This document shows positions 1 through 8,586 of a stretch of 64,000 nucleotides of DNA, in pieces. The stretch's first letter is position 1, and each line of letters opens with the position of its first letter. The notes beneath the pieces are model-generated. The model was not told where the DNA came from. It searched no databases and worked only from the letters and a program-made list of their open reading frames with translations. The stretch covers positions 558,001 to 622,000 of the forward strand of contig CAVSJQ010000022.1 of NCBI GenBank assembly GCA_963728355.1, read 5' to 3'. The position numbers were made by a program, and so were the translations under genes. This DNA is from Sva-07 sp963728355. Its GTDB lineage: Bacteria > Actinomycetota > Acidimicrobiia > Acidimicrobiales > Ilumatobacteraceae.

Positions 1-2
1 AA

Positions 3-1196
3 GGACTCGTCGCCCTGCGACGGAACCTGCACGCCCACCCCGAGCTGAGCGGGCAGGAGCGAGCGACCACCGACGTCGTCCACGAGCGCCTGGAACTGGC
101 CGGCCTCGACCCCCGCCGGCTCTCGGCCGGTACCGGACTGGTGTGCGACATCGTCCCCGACGGCGACGGTGGCTCGTCGGCGGGCACGTTCGGCGGCGGC
201 CTCGCTCTGCGCGCCGATCTCGACGCGTTGGCCATGGTCGACGAGAAGGACGTCGCCTACCGCAGCCAGGTCGACGGCGTCACGCACGCCTGCGGCCACG
301 ACGTGCACACCACCATCGTCCTCGGCACGGCGCTCTACTTCGCGCATCATCGCCACCAGCTTCCCGGTCCGGTGCGGTTCATTTTCCAGCCAGCGGAGGA
401 ACGCGTGCCCGGCGGCGCCCTCGACGTGCTCACCGACGACGGACTCGGTGGCATCGAGGCCATCGTGGGCCTGCACTGCGAACCGAAACTCGACGTCGGC
501 ACGATCGGACTCAAGACCGGGGCGATCTCGTCGGCGGCCGACATGGCGGTGATCACCCTGTCGGGTCCGGGCGGCCACACGGCTCGCCCGGAGATGACCG
601 TCGACATCGTCACGCTCGCTGCACGGGTGGTCGCCGAACTGCCCGGGCGCGTGGCCGCTCGCATCGACCATCTCGATCACGACGAGGACACCCTCGTCAA
701 GGTGGTCTTCGGTTCGATCCGCGCCGGCGACGCCGCCAACGTGATCCCGACGCACTGTGTCCTCAAGGCTTCGATCCGCACGCCGTCGCTGCCGGTCTGG
801 GACGAGCTTCCCGACGCGTTCGAGCAGGAACTGCGCTCGCTCGTCGCGGGCTCCGGGGCCGAACTCGACATCGACTACACCCATGGCGTCCCCCCGGTCG
901 TCAACGACGCTGCGATCACCGACATCGTCGGCGAGGCGGCAGCGACCGCGTTCGGCGACGGGTCGGTGGAAGCCGTGCAACAGAGCTGGGGAGGCGACGA
1001 CTTCGCCTGGTTCACACGGGAAGTCCCCGGCACCTACGTTCGCCTCGGTGTCCGCACGCCGGGCGGCCCGACGCTCGATCTGCACGCCGGCCACTTCGAC
1101 GTCGACGAGCGAGCGATCGACGTCGGCATCCGGCTGTTGATCGCCACCGTCGAGCGGTATTTCGCCGACCGCGCCCCGCTGCCGACCGAGTCGTGA
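3..1196 (+). CDS. M20 family amidohydrolase/peptidase, 5' end cut by window
   Basis: This is a metal-dependent hydrolase of the M20D type, which removes acyl or amino-acid groups from amide-linked substrates in the cytoplasm. The frame is open from the window edge and already encodes the usual N-terminal LRRNLHAHPELSG motif, so only a short stretch of the 5' end is missing. Visible landmarks are CGHDVHT (metal-binding Cys/His), FQPAEE (Glu pair), GLHCEP, GGHTARPE in the dimerisation domain, and HAGHFDVDE near the C-terminus. The substrate cannot be read from the sequence; relatives include N-acyl amino acid and indole-acetyl conjugate hydrolases. The stop overlaps the next start, so the two genes are probably cotranscribed. 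Confidence 0.9.
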   Translation, partial: GLVALRRNLHAHPELSGQERATTDVVHERLELAGLDPRRLSAGTGLVCDIVPDGDGGSSAGTFGGGLALRADLDALAMVDEKDVAYRSQVDGVTHACGHDVHTTIVLGTALYFAHHRHQLPGPVRFIFQPAEERVPGGALDVLTDDGLGGIEAIVGLHCEPKLDVGTIGLKTGAISSAADMAVITLSGPGGHTARPEMTVDIVTLAARVVAELPGRVAARIDHLDHDEDTLVKVVFGSIRAGDAANVIPTHCVLKASIRTPSLPVWDELPDAFEQELRSLVAGSGAELDIDYTHGVPPVVNDAAITDIVGEAAATAFGDGSVEAVQQSWGGDDFAWFTREVPGTYVRLGVRTPGGPTLDLHAGHFDVDERAIDVGIRLLIATVERYFADRAPLPTES

Positions 1197-1759
1197 ACGG
1201 CGACACCTGGATCTTCGGCTACGGCTCGCTCGTGTCACCGGCATCGATGGCGACGACGATCGGTCGGGTCGTGGGAGCGCATGACGTGGCGGTCGCCCAC
1301 CTCGACGGGTACGGCAGACGCTGGAACTACGGCTCGATGCACCTGCGCGGCGACTGGCAGCACGACGGTGTCACCGTGACGCAGGGGCTCGTCGTGTCAC
1401 TCGGGTTGGTCGTGGCCGGCGACGAGACCTGCAACGGGGTGGTGGTGCGTGTCACCGCCGACGAGTTGGCGCAGCTCGACTGGCGCGAACGCGACTATGA
1501 ACGCACCGACGTGACCGACCTCATCCGACGCGACGACGACCTCCCCGCCGGACGGGTGATGACCTACGTCCCCCGGCCGAGCGCGACCGAGCGGTACGAA
1601 GCCGCACGAGACCGCGGCCAGGCCGGTGTCCGCCGGTCGTACTCGCAGCTCGTCCGTGCCGCCTTCGGCGAACTCGGCGGTGACCACCTCGACCGGTACC
1701 AGGCGACGCCCTCCCCCGATGTCCCCATCGTCGACATGGCCCTGTCGATGCTCGCCTGA
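1193..1759 (+). CDS. Gamma-glutamylcyclotransferase-like protein
   Basis: A 188-residue protein opening with WIFGYGSLV, the substrate-loop motif of the gamma-glutamylcyclotransferase/ChaC fold. Such enzymes release 5-oxoproline from gamma-glutamyl peptides or degrade glutathione; the exact substrate here is not clear. The likely catalytic Glu lies in the WRERDYERTDV segment. The GTG start at 1193 overlaps the TGA of the upstream amidohydrolase (GTGA), which supports both the start and translational coupling, and hints at a shared role in peptide or conjugate turnover. It converges on coaE, with 23 bases between stops. Confidence 0.82.
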   Translation: MNGDTWIFGYGSLVSPASMATTIGRVVGAHDVAVAHLDGYGRRWNYGSMHLRGDWQHDGVTVTQGLVVSLGLVVAGDETCNGVVVRVTADELAQLDWRERDYERTDVTDLIRRDDDLPAGRVMTYVPRPSATERYEAARDRGQAGVRRSYSQLVRAAFGELGGDHLDRYQATPSPDVPIVDMALSMLA

Positions 1760-1782
1760 CCCGGCGGTGCTCCGGAACTGAC

Positions 1783-2397
1783 TCAATCGGCCGGGTCGGT
1801 GGTGGGCGGGAGTTGGAGGAGCTGCTCCCACAGCTCGTCGACCTGGGCGACCAGTGCGTCGCGGTCGCCTCCGTTGTCGATCACGTGCGTGGCGTTGGCC
1901 AACCGTTCGTCCCGGCTCAACTGGCTGTTGATCCTGGCGCGGGCGTCGTCTTCGTCCATTCCGCGCTGCTCGACCAGCCGCTGCACGGCGACGTCGACGG
2001 GGACGTCGACGACGATCGTGGCGGCGAGACCTGCACGCGGGTTCTCGCCGAGCAGCGGGAAGTCGAGCACGACCACCCGGTCGGTCTCGCGTTGGTCGTC
2101 GATCTGGCGTTGGATCTCCGACTGCATCGCCGGATGAACGATGGCGTTGAGATCGGCCAGTGCCTGCTCGTCGTTGAAGACGATCTTGGCGACGGCGCCA
2201 CGGTCGAGGGCGCCGTCGTCGAGCAGGATGTGCGAACCGAACCGTTCGGCCATCGCGTCGAGTACCGGACTGCCCGACGACTGGAGGTCGCGGGCGATCC
2301 GGTCCGCATCGACGATCACCGCGCCGCGCTCGGCCAACATGGCCGACACGGTGGACTTTCCGGCGCCGATGCCCCCGGTCAATCCGACCAGGATCAC
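1783..2397 (-). CDS. coaE: Dephospho-CoA kinase
   Basis: Catalyses the last step of coenzyme A synthesis, phosphorylating the 3'-hydroxyl of dephospho-CoA with ATP in the cytosol. The 204-residue protein starts MILVGLTGGIGAGKST, with the P-loop at residues 8-16, followed by the expected DADRIAR segment and, further on, a VVLDFPLLGE strand that fits the family. Length is normal for the single-domain bacterial enzyme; the C-terminal GrpB-like domain found on mycobacterial CoaE is absent. The ATG overlaps the rpsA stop (ATGA), so coaE is expressed from the rpsA transcript. The rpsA-coaE pairing is also seen in mycobacteria. Confidence 0.96.
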   Translation of the reverse strand: MILVGLTGGIGAGKSTVSAMLAERGAVIVDADRIARDLQSSGSPVLDAMAERFGSHILLDDGALDRGAVAKIVFNDEQALADLNAIVHPAMQSEIQRQIDDQRETDRVVVLDFPLLGENPRAGLAATIVVDVPVDVAVQRLVEQRGMDEDDARARINSQLSRDERLANATHVIDNGGDRDALVAQVDELWEQLLQLPPTTDPAD

Positions 2398-3848
2398 CCC
2401 GCGGTGTCTTCCTCCAGGGCGGGAGTCTCAACAGGCGTCTCGGCGGTGTCGGTAGCCTCGGCCGGTGCAGCAGTTTCGGCGGTCTCGGCCGGTGCAGCAG
2501 TCTCGGCGGTCTCGGCCGGTGCAGCCGTCTCGGCGGTCTCGGCCGGTGCAGCCGTCTCGGCCTCGGCTGCGCCTTCGCCGCCTTCGCCGTAGTACTCCGA
2601 CCATGCGGCTTCGGCCTCGGCGGAGGTCTCGCCCTGGACCCAGTTGCCGGCGGAGTCGACCTCGAAGTGCTCGCGGTACTCGGCGGCGAGCTCGCCACCC
2701 TCGGCGGCCTGCTTGATCGACAGGCTGATCCGGCGGCGGGCGAGGTCGAGATCGATGATCTTCACCCACAGCTCCTCGCCGGGCGTGACGACCTGCTCGG
2801 GGCTGTCGACGTGGTGCGCCGACATCTCCGAGATGTGCACGAGCCCCTCGATGCCTTCGCCGACCTGGACGAATGCGCCGAACTGTACGAGCTTGGTGAC
2901 ACGGCCGTAGACGAGCTGGTCGACCTGGTGGCTCTCGGCGAACTCCTGCCACGGATCCTGCTGGGTCGCCTTGAGCGACAGGCTGATGCGCTCCCGGCTG
3001 AAATCGACGTCGAGGACCTGGACCTTGACCGGATCACCGACGGCGACGACCGAACCCGGGTGGTCGACGTGTTTCCACGACAGCTCGCTGACGTGGATGA
3101 GTCCATCCATGCCGCCGAGGTCGACGAACGCACCGAAGCTGACGACCGAGGAGATCGTGCCCTCGCGGACCTCGCCGACCTTGAGGTTGTTGAGGAACTG
3201 GTCGCGGGTCTCCTTCTGGTTCTCTTCCAGGTAGGCGCGACGGGACAGGACGACGTTGTTGCGGTTCTTGTCGAGTTCGATGATCTTGCAGTGCACGGTC
3301 TCGCCGATGTACGGCGCGAGGTCGCGGACACGGCGGAGCTCGACGAGCGATGCGGGCAGGAAGCCGCGCAGGCCGATGTCGACGATGAGGCCGCCCTTGA
3401 CGACCTCGATGACCGGCCCGGATACGACTTCGTCGGCTTCCTTCTTGGCCTCGATGTCGCCCCACGCCCGCTCGTACTGCGCCCGCTTCTTCGACAGCAG
3501 CAGGCGGCCTTCCTTGTCCTCCTTGGTGAGGACGAGGGCTTCGACCTGCTCGCCGAGCGACACGACCTCGGACGGGTCGACGTCGTTGCGGATGCTCAGC
3601 TCACGCGAGAGGATCACGCCCTCGGACTTGTAGCCGATGTCGAGGAGCACTTCGTCCTTGTCGATCTTGACCACGGTGCCGTGGACGAGTTGACCGTCCT
3701 CGACGGTGACCATCGTGCCGTCGATCGCATCGGCGAACGACATGCCGAGGTCGTCGGAGACGATCTCGCGGGGGGTGTACGTACCCTCGTCGTCGAAGGT
3801 TCCCATCTGGTTGGTGGGAGACTCGGAGGTGGTTGCGGTGTCGGACAA
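2394..3848 (-). CDS. rpsA: 30S ribosomal protein S1
   Basis: RNA-binding ribosomal protein that helps mRNA docking on the 30S subunit. Four S1 (OB-fold) repeats run in order, the last two with the typical VGVxREGxI/GAFVDLGGMDGLIH and YGRVTKLVQFGAFV patterns. I place the start at TTG 3848 (MSDTATTSESPT...), giving 484 residues; ATG 3806 (MGTFDDEG) is an alternative and no strong ribosome binding site decides between them. The tail after the last S1 domain is acidic and Ala/Pro/Thr-rich, with a nine-residue repeat (AAPAETAET). coaE follows with overlapping codons. Confidence 0.95.
   Translation of the reverse strand: MSDTATTSESPTNQMGTFDDEGTYTPREIVSDDLGMSFADAIDGTMVTVEDGQLVHGTVVKIDKDEVLLDIGYKSEGVILSRELSIRNDVDPSEVVSLGEQVEALVLTKEDKEGRLLLSKKRAQYERAWGDIEAKKEADEVVSGPVIEVVKGGLIVDIGLRGFLPASLVELRRVRDLAPYIGETVHCKIIELDKNRNNVVLSRRAYLEENQKETRDQFLNNLKVGEVREGTISSVVSFGAFVDLGGMDGLIHVSELSWKHVDHPGSVVAVGDPVKVQVLDVDFSRERISLSLKATQQDPWQEFAESHQVDQLVYGRVTKLVQFGAFVQVGEGIEGLVHISEMSAHHVDSPEQVVTPGEELWVKIIDLDLARRRISLSIKQAAEGGELAAEYREHFEVDSAGNWVQGETSAEAEAAWSEYYGEGGEGAAEAETAAPAETAETAAPAETAETAAPAETAETAAPAEATDTAETPVETPALEEDTAG
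2464..2571 (-). repeat. 27-base tandem repeat in the rpsA tail
   Basis: About four direct copies of a 27-base unit lie at 2464, 2491, 2518 and 2545, the last degenerate. In the rpsA frame each encodes AAPAETAET, an Ala/Pro/Glu/Thr linker-like segment. Unit length is a multiple of three, so copy number can change without breaking the frame. Confidence 0.9.
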
Positions 3849-3944
3849 GGGACGAACTGCTTTCGAAACGGACGTGAGTAGATGGACAGGCGCGCCACGG
3901 TGCGACGCAGCCGACAAGGGTATCACCGCCAATCGGCTTCACAT

Positions 3945-4002
3945 CCCCGAAAAATGTGCCGAATCGTGCGCTGAGCGCACGATTCCGTACACATTTCGGG
4001 GG
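3945..4002. repeat. Long imperfect palindrome between rpsA and the methyltransferase
   Basis: The core is a perfect 11-base-pair inverted repeat (GAATCGTGCGC at 3961-3971 and its complement at 3975-3985) around a 3-base TGA loop. It continues outward as imperfect arms reading CCCCGAAAAATGTG and CACATTTCGGGG. The folded hairpin would be about 25 base pairs. It lies downstream of the minus-strand methyltransferase and upstream of rpsA, so it could terminate the polA-methyltransferase transcript or be a dispersed palindromic repeat. No T-tract follows it. Confidence 0.7.
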
Positions 4003-4052
4003 TTCCTCGACCGGTTTCGGGCCCGAAGGCGCACCGCGCGAGCGCGAGAGGG

Positions 4053-4826
4053 TCAGGGCTGCCGGGCGATGACGAGGAATTCGGGGGACTCGGTGGTGGC
4101 TGCGTGGGAGCCGTACCGGCCCGGCTCGACGCTCGAGATCGAGTCGACCGAGAAACCGTGGGCGCCGAGCAGGAGCCGGAGCTCGCGCGGCGTGTAGCAG
4201 CCGGTCCAGAGGTCGGCGGAGCGCACCGCTCCGGTCTCGGAGCGGATCTCGGTGACCTCGTGCGAGACACCGCTCGACGCGTCGAACTCGGCATCGTCGT
4301 GGTACTTGACCGCGAAGTAGGCGTTGAAGGCGCTCAGCGCGAGCCGCCCGCCCGTGCGCAGCGCCCGCGCCATGCCGGCGACCACGGCCGCGTCGTCCCC
4401 ATCGGCGGTCATCATCCCGAACGCGCCCTGACAGAGACAGATCACCGCGTCGAACTCGTCGTCGAACGTCATCGACCGGGCATCGACACGCTCGAACGTG
4501 ACCAGCGATGAGCGAACCGCCCCGTTACGGGCTTTTCGCTCATCGCTCGGCGCGGTCGCGGCCGTCGCGAGGTCGATGAAGCGCTGGCTGATGTCGATGC
4601 CGTGGACCTGGATGCCGCGTCGCGCGAGTTCGTGGGCGTGGCGGCCGGTGCCGCAGCCGACGTCGAGCACCCGTTCACCCGGCCGCAGCCCGAGCGCGGC
4701 AACGACATGATCGGCCTCCTGGACCGTGCCCTTGGTGTGGGCGTAGCGGTCGTACGCCGACCCGAGATGATCGGCGAGGTCCTCGAACCAGTGATCGCGC
4801 CCGGTCAACCCTTCGCCGACGCCCAC
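4053..4826 (-). CDS. Class I SAM-dependent methyltransferase
   Basis: A 257-residue protein with the Rossmann-fold methyltransferase motif I VLDVGCGTGRHAHEL, the acidic ribose-binding end of strand 2 (VHGIDIS), and a motif IV-like DAVICLCQGAFGMM. These bind S-adenosylmethionine; the methyl acceptor is unknown. The reading frame begins inside the 3' end of polA (22-base overlap), so the two genes are probably one transcript. Between the DIS motif and the FERVDARS strand there is an extra stretch of about 14 residues (SDERKARNGAVRSS) encoded exactly by a palindromic repeat at 4504-4547, which looks like an in-frame insertion. Confidence 0.85.
   Translation of the reverse strand: MGVGEGLTGRDHWFEDLADHLGSAYDRYAHTKGTVQEADHVVAALGLRPGERVLDVGCGTGRHAHELARRGIQVHGIDISQRFIDLATAATAPSDERKARNGAVRSSLVTFERVDARSMTFDDEFDAVICLCQGAFGMMTADGDDAAVVAGMARALRTGGRLALSAFNAYFAVKYHDDAEFDASSGVSHEVTEIRSETGAVRSADLWTGCYTPRELRLLLGAHGFSVDSISSVEPGRYGSHAATTESPEFLVIARQP
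4504..4547. repeat. REP-like palindrome inserted in a coding sequence (copy A)
   Basis: Perfect 13-base arms AGCGATGAGCGAA (4504-4516) and their complement (4535-4547) flank an inner CCCG-TTA-CGGG hairpin. The element shares its sequence with 17528-17566: both contain CGATGAGC, TACGGGCTTTTCGCTCAT and similar spacing. This copy sits in frame inside the methyltransferase gene at 4053-4826. Confidence 0.75.
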
Positions 4827-7477
4827 GTGTCACCCCACGAGACGTTCACTTCGAGCGGCACGTCCAGGTCGGCGGCGTTGCGCATCAGCCCCACGATCAG
4901 GTCGCCGACGACGTCGTGTTCGTCGTCGGGCACCTCGACGATGACCTCGTCGTGCACCTGTAGCACGACACGGCTGTCGTAGCCACCGGTCACGAGCGCC
5001 TCGTCGATGTGCACCAACGCCACCTTGAAGATGTCTGCGGCGAGGCCCTGGATCCCGGCGTTCATCGCCTGACGCTCGCCGGCCTGACGGACCCGGAAGT
5101 TCGAGTTCATCAGCTCGGGGATCGGCCGGCGGCGACCGAACAGGGTTTCGGTGTAGCCACGCTCGCGCGCTTCGATCACCGTGCGGTCCATGTACGCCTT
5201 CACGTTCGGAAAGGCGACGAAGTAGGCGTCGAGGATGACCGCGGCCTCCTCCGTCGGGATGTTGAGCCGCTGGCCGAGCCCGTAGGCCTCCATACCGTAG
5301 GCCAGGCCGTACGACACCATCTTCGCCTTGGAGCGCTGCTCGAGGGTGACGCTCTCCGGGTCGACCGCGAACACCCGCGCCGCCGTGGCGTTGTGGATGT
5401 CCTGGCCGCCGGTGAACGCTTCGATCAGCCCCGGGTCCTTGGCGAGGTGGGCGATGCAGCGCAGTTCGATCTGGTTGTAGTCGGCGACGAGCAGGGTGGT
5501 ACCGGGCGCCGGCACGAACGCCCGCCGGAACTGCCGGCCCTCGTCGGTGCGCACCGGGATGTTGTGGAGGTTCGGCTGGTCCGACGAGAGGCGCCCGGTA
5601 CGGGCGACGGTCTGGTTGAACGTGGCGTGAATGCGACCGTCGTCGCCCACCTCGGCGAGCAGCCCCTCGCCGTACGTCGAACGAAGCTTCTCCACCTCGC
5701 GGTAGCGCAGCAGTGGCTCGAGAAACTCCGGCCACTGGTCCTTGATCTTCTCGAGCGTGGCCGCGTCGGTCGAATAGCCAGTCTTGGTCTTCTTGCCGGG
5801 CGACAGGCCGCGCCCGTCGTAGAGGATCTCACGCAGTTGCTTGGGCGAGTTGAGGTTGAGATCGTCGCGACCGGCGACCTCGCGCAGCCGTGCCTGCAGC
5901 GTCAGGACCTCGTCGGACAGTCGCTTGCCGAGGGCACGCAGTTCGTCGACGTCGACGCCGATGCCGACGTGTTCCATCTTGGCGAGCACCAGCACGAGCG
6001 GGTTCTCGATCGTGCGATACAGCTCGGCCATCCCCTGGGCTTGCATGCTGGCCACGATCGGTTCCGCCAGCGCGTTGACGGCCAAGGCGTCGCGCGACGC
6101 CAGTTCGGCGTCGCCGAGCGAGGTCCCGTCGAGGTCGAGTTGGCCGCTGCCGGCGGTGTCGTCGGACGGGCGGGCGAACTTGGTGTATTTCTCGATCAGG
6201 TCCGGAAGCGTGTAGCGGGCCTCCGCCGGGTCGATGAGATACGCCGCGATCGCCGTGTCGAGCGCGAGCCCACGCACCTCGACGTCGAACTCGAGCAGCG
6301 ACCGCATGAGCGGCTTGACGTTGTGCCCACGCAGGTTGGTGTGCGCGCCGAGCGCCGAGCGCACCGAGTCGTCGGCGAGGACGTCGGCGGGGATCCACAG
6401 CACCTCGGCCACCGATGCGTCGACGACAACGGCGACGCCGGCGAGCGGACTACGACCCGGCTCGCCCACCCAGGTGGCAGCGATGTCGAGTGCGGCGGCC
6501 GACGCGATGGCGGCGGCCGCTTCGTCCGGTGAGTCGGCCGGCCTCACCTCGGCCACGATCTCCGCTCGATCCTCGACCGGGCCCAGATCCACCGACGCCC
6601 CCATCGCCGACAACGCCTCGTCGAGACGAGCGGCGAGCGTGCGGAACTCGAGGAAGTCGAACAGCCGCTTGAGTTCGTCGGCATCGGGCGTGACGCCGAG
6701 TTCGTCGAGGTCGAGGTCGTCGAGCGGAGCGTCGTGGCGCAGCAGCATCAGCTCGAAGTTCTTGCGCGCCCGTTCCTCGTGCTCGCCGAGGTTCGCTCGC
6801 AGCTTCGGGGTCTGCTCGTCGACGTGTTCGAAGATGCCGTCGAGCCCGCCGTAGCTGTTGATCAGCTTGGCAGCCGTTTTCTCCCCCACGCCGGGAACGC
6901 CGGGCAGGTTGTCGCTGTTGTCGCCGCGGAGCGCGGCGTACTGCGGATACAGGGCGGGCGACACGCCGGTGCGTTCCTCGATGCCGGCCTCGTCGTAGAA
7001 CGCGTAGTCGCTGACCCCGCGCTTGTTGTAGAGCACCTTCACGTCGGGATCGCGGACCAGCTGGTAGCTGTCTCGGTCGCCGGTGACGATGATCACCTGG
7101 TGGCCCGCATCGACCAGGCGGTCGGTGGCCGTGGCGATGATGTCGTCGGCCTCCCAGCCGGCGAGGTCGACGGCGACGATGCCGACGGCGTCGAGCACCT
7201 CGCGCACGAGTCCCATCTGCTGGCGCAGGATGTCGGGCGCAGCTTCGCGTTGCGCCTTGTACATGGGCTCGGCCTCGTGACGGAACGTCGGTTCCGGCCG
7301 ATCGAATGCGACGAGGACCCCGTCGGGGGTGTGGTCCTTCAAGACGTTGATCAACATCGAGGTGAACCCGAAAACTGCGTTGGTGACCTGCCCGCTGGCG
7401 GTCGCCATGTCGGTCGGGAGCGCGAAGAAGGCCCGGTAGGTGAGCGAGTTGCCGTCGACGACGAGGTACGTGCCCAT
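4805..7477 (-). CDS. polA: DNA polymerase I
   Basis: Fills gaps and removes RNA primers in replication and repair. The 890-residue protein has an N-terminal 5'-3' exonuclease/FEN domain (MGTYLVVDGNSLTYRAF, GDRDSYQLV, and the helix-hairpin-helix GVPGVGEKTAAKLI), a central 3'-5' exonuclease-like region that lacks the acidic DxE catalytic residues, as is usual in actinobacteria, and a C-terminal polymerase domain. Polymerase motif A is DYNQIELR, motif B RSKAKMVSYGLAYGM, motif C QVHDEVIVE. Its start lies 8 bases after the ANTAR regulator stop, and the downstream methyltransferase overlaps its end, giving a three-gene minus-strand unit. Confidence 0.98.
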   Translation of the reverse strand: MGTYLVVDGNSLTYRAFFALPTDMATASGQVTNAVFGFTSMLINVLKDHTPDGVLVAFDRPEPTFRHEAEPMYKAQREAAPDILRQQMGLVREVLDAVGIVAVDLAGWEADDIIATATDRLVDAGHQVIIVTGDRDSYQLVRDPDVKVLYNKRGVSDYAFYDEAGIEERTGVSPALYPQYAALRGDNSDNLPGVPGVGEKTAAKLINSYGGLDGIFEHVDEQTPKLRANLGEHEERARKNFELMLLRHDAPLDDLDLDELGVTPDADELKRLFDFLEFRTLAARLDEALSAMGASVDLGPVEDRAEIVAEVRPADSPDEAAAAIASAAALDIAATWVGEPGRSPLAGVAVVVDASVAEVLWIPADVLADDSVRSALGAHTNLRGHNVKPLMRSLLEFDVEVRGLALDTAIAAYLIDPAEARYTLPDLIEKYTKFARPSDDTAGSGQLDLDGTSLGDAELASRDALAVNALAEPIVASMQAQGMAELYRTIENPLVLVLAKMEHVGIGVDVDELRALGKRLSDEVLTLQARLREVAGRDDLNLNSPKQLREILYDGRGLSPGKKTKTGYSTDAATLEKIKDQWPEFLEPLLRYREVEKLRSTYGEGLLAEVGDDGRIHATFNQTVARTGRLSSDQPNLHNIPVRTDEGRQFRRAFVPAPGTTLLVADYNQIELRCIAHLAKDPGLIEAFTGGQDIHNATAARVFAVDPESVTLEQRSKAKMVSYGLAYGMEAYGLGQRLNIPTEEAAVILDAYFVAFPNVKAYMDRTVIEARERGYTETLFGRRRPIPELMNSNFRVRQAGERQAMNAGIQGLAADIFKVALVHIDEALVTGGYDSRVVLQVHDEVIVEVPDDEHDVVGDLIVGLMRNAADLDVPLEVNVSWGDTWASAKG

Positions 7478-7485
7478 CGCGGTCC

Positions 7486-8070
7486 TCAGACGACGCCGGG
7501 CCGCAGCGAGCCGTCGAGGATCCGGTCAGCCACGTCACGCATCCGCGTGCGCTCGCTCATCGCCGTGCGCTGGATGAATCCGAAGGCATCGGCTTCGCTC
7601 ATGCTCAGTTCGTCCATCAACACGCCCTTGGCCCGATCGACGACCTTGCGTGACTCGAGCTGCTCACCGAGTGCGTCGATCTCGCCGGTGAGCGAACGCA
7701 GCTCGCGGAATCTGCCCATGGCGACCTCGATCGCCGGGATCAGGTCGCTCTTCTGGAACGGCTTGACCAGGAATGCGAGCGCACCGGCGTCGCGGGCCTG
7801 TTCGACGACCTCACGCTGACTGAACGCCGTCAGCATCAACACGCCACAGATCTTCTCGCCGTTGATGATGCGGGCGGCCTCCAGGCCGTCCATGCCCGGC
7901 ATCTTGATGTCGAGGATCGCGAGGTCGGGCTGCAGGCCCCGCACGAGTTCGATGGCCTGGTCACCTCGGCCGGTCTCGCCGATGACCTCGTAGCCCTCCT
8001 CTTCGAGCGTTTCGCGCAGATCCATGCGGATGATGGCCTCGTCTTCGGCGATCACGACACGCAATGGCAT
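7486..8070 (-). CDS. ANTAR-domain response regulator (PdtaR-like)
   Basis: A two-component regulator that probably acts on RNA. Residues 1-120 form a receiver domain with the acidic pocket EDE (9-11), the phospho-acceptor Asp54 in LDIKMPGMDG, and Lys103 in FLVKPF. Residues about 125-185 form an ANTAR domain with the conserved RAKGVLM and SEADAFGFIQRTAM helices; ANTAR domains bind paired hexanucleotide hairpins and cause antitermination. Length, architecture and the position next to polA match mycobacterial PdtaR (Rv1626), partner of the PdtaS kinase. No kinase gene is nearby. It is the first gene of the polA unit. Confidence 0.93.
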   Translation of the reverse strand: MPLRVVIAEDEAIIRMDLRETLEEEGYEVIGETGRGDQAIELVRGLQPDLAILDIKMPGMDGLEAARIINGEKICGVLMLTAFSQREVVEQARDAGALAFLVKPFQKSDLIPAIEVAMGRFRELRSLTGEIDALGEQLESRKVVDRAKGVLMDELSMSEADAFGFIQRTAMSERTRMRDVADRILDGSLRPGVV

Positions 8071-8121
8071 GCCCCTTATCTAGCAGGTGGCGCCGGAGTT
8101 CGACTCCTGCGCCCGCCGACG

Positions 8122-8586
8122 TCACCAGTAGTGCGCCATCAACTCCGACACCCACGGCGGCTGGATCACCGCAGTGCGAGGCTGGAACTCGCGCATGTGC
8201 GGCTTGATGTCGAGGACCGGCGTGCCGTGGATGGCATCGAGTCCGCGCACGCGCAGCTCGAGCCCGTCGACACCCAGCACCTCGCACGTCGTCAGCCCCA
8301 GTCGATTCGGCCGCGAGCTCGCTCGTTGGGCGAAGATGCCGACGCGTGGCCACGCCTCGTTGCCTCGTGGGTGGCGCGCTCCGAGTGTGACGTCGGACTC
8401 GTCGAACCGGTCGAACAGGAAGATCACGTCGACGTGCGAGAACGCATCGAGCCCGGCCAGAGCGTCGGGACCGAACCGGTCACCGTCCACGCCGATGACG
8501 CTCTCCACCGATCCCCAGTCGTCGTCGGACCGCACTGGTCGCTCCGACGAGACGTGACCGATGGGCCGGACCGTGTGCTCGGTCAA
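8122..8586 (-). CDS. TrmO/TsaA-family tRNA methyltransferase-like protein
   Basis: A 154-residue protein of the TsaA/TrmO (YaeB) beta-barrel family, which N6-methylates t6A37 in some tRNAs using S-adenosylmethionine. Seen motifs are RPIGHVSSE at the N-terminus, FSHVDVIFLFDRFDE, the ARHPRGNEAWPRVGIFAQRASSRPNRLGLT signature region in pieces, and LDIKPHM. I chose the TTG start at 8586 because it overlaps the upstream TGA (TTGA) and is preceded by GGGAG. A longer upstream reading is possible only in the wrong context of the neighbouring gene. It is coupled to the SCO6745-like gene. Confidence 0.82.
   Translation of the reverse strand: MTEHTVRPIGHVSSERPVRSDDDWGSVESVIGVDGDRFGPDALAGLDAFSHVDVIFLFDRFDESDVTLGARHPRGNEAWPRVGIFAQRASSRPNRLGLTTCEVLGVDGLELRVRGLDAIHGTPVLDIKPHMREFQPRTAVIQPPWVSELMAHYW

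Noticed and set aside
2464..2571. Possible CRISPR-like array
   Set aside because: Direct 27-base repeats without spacers, in frame within rpsA.
3849..3932. N-terminal extension of rpsA
   Set aside because: The extra residues (MAVIPLSAASHRGAP) do not look like S1 and include the leader; TTG 3848 or ATG 3806 is more likely.
5009..6532. Long plus-strand open frame opposite polA
   Set aside because: Antisense shadow of polA caused by high GC; the minus strand has all polymerase motifs.
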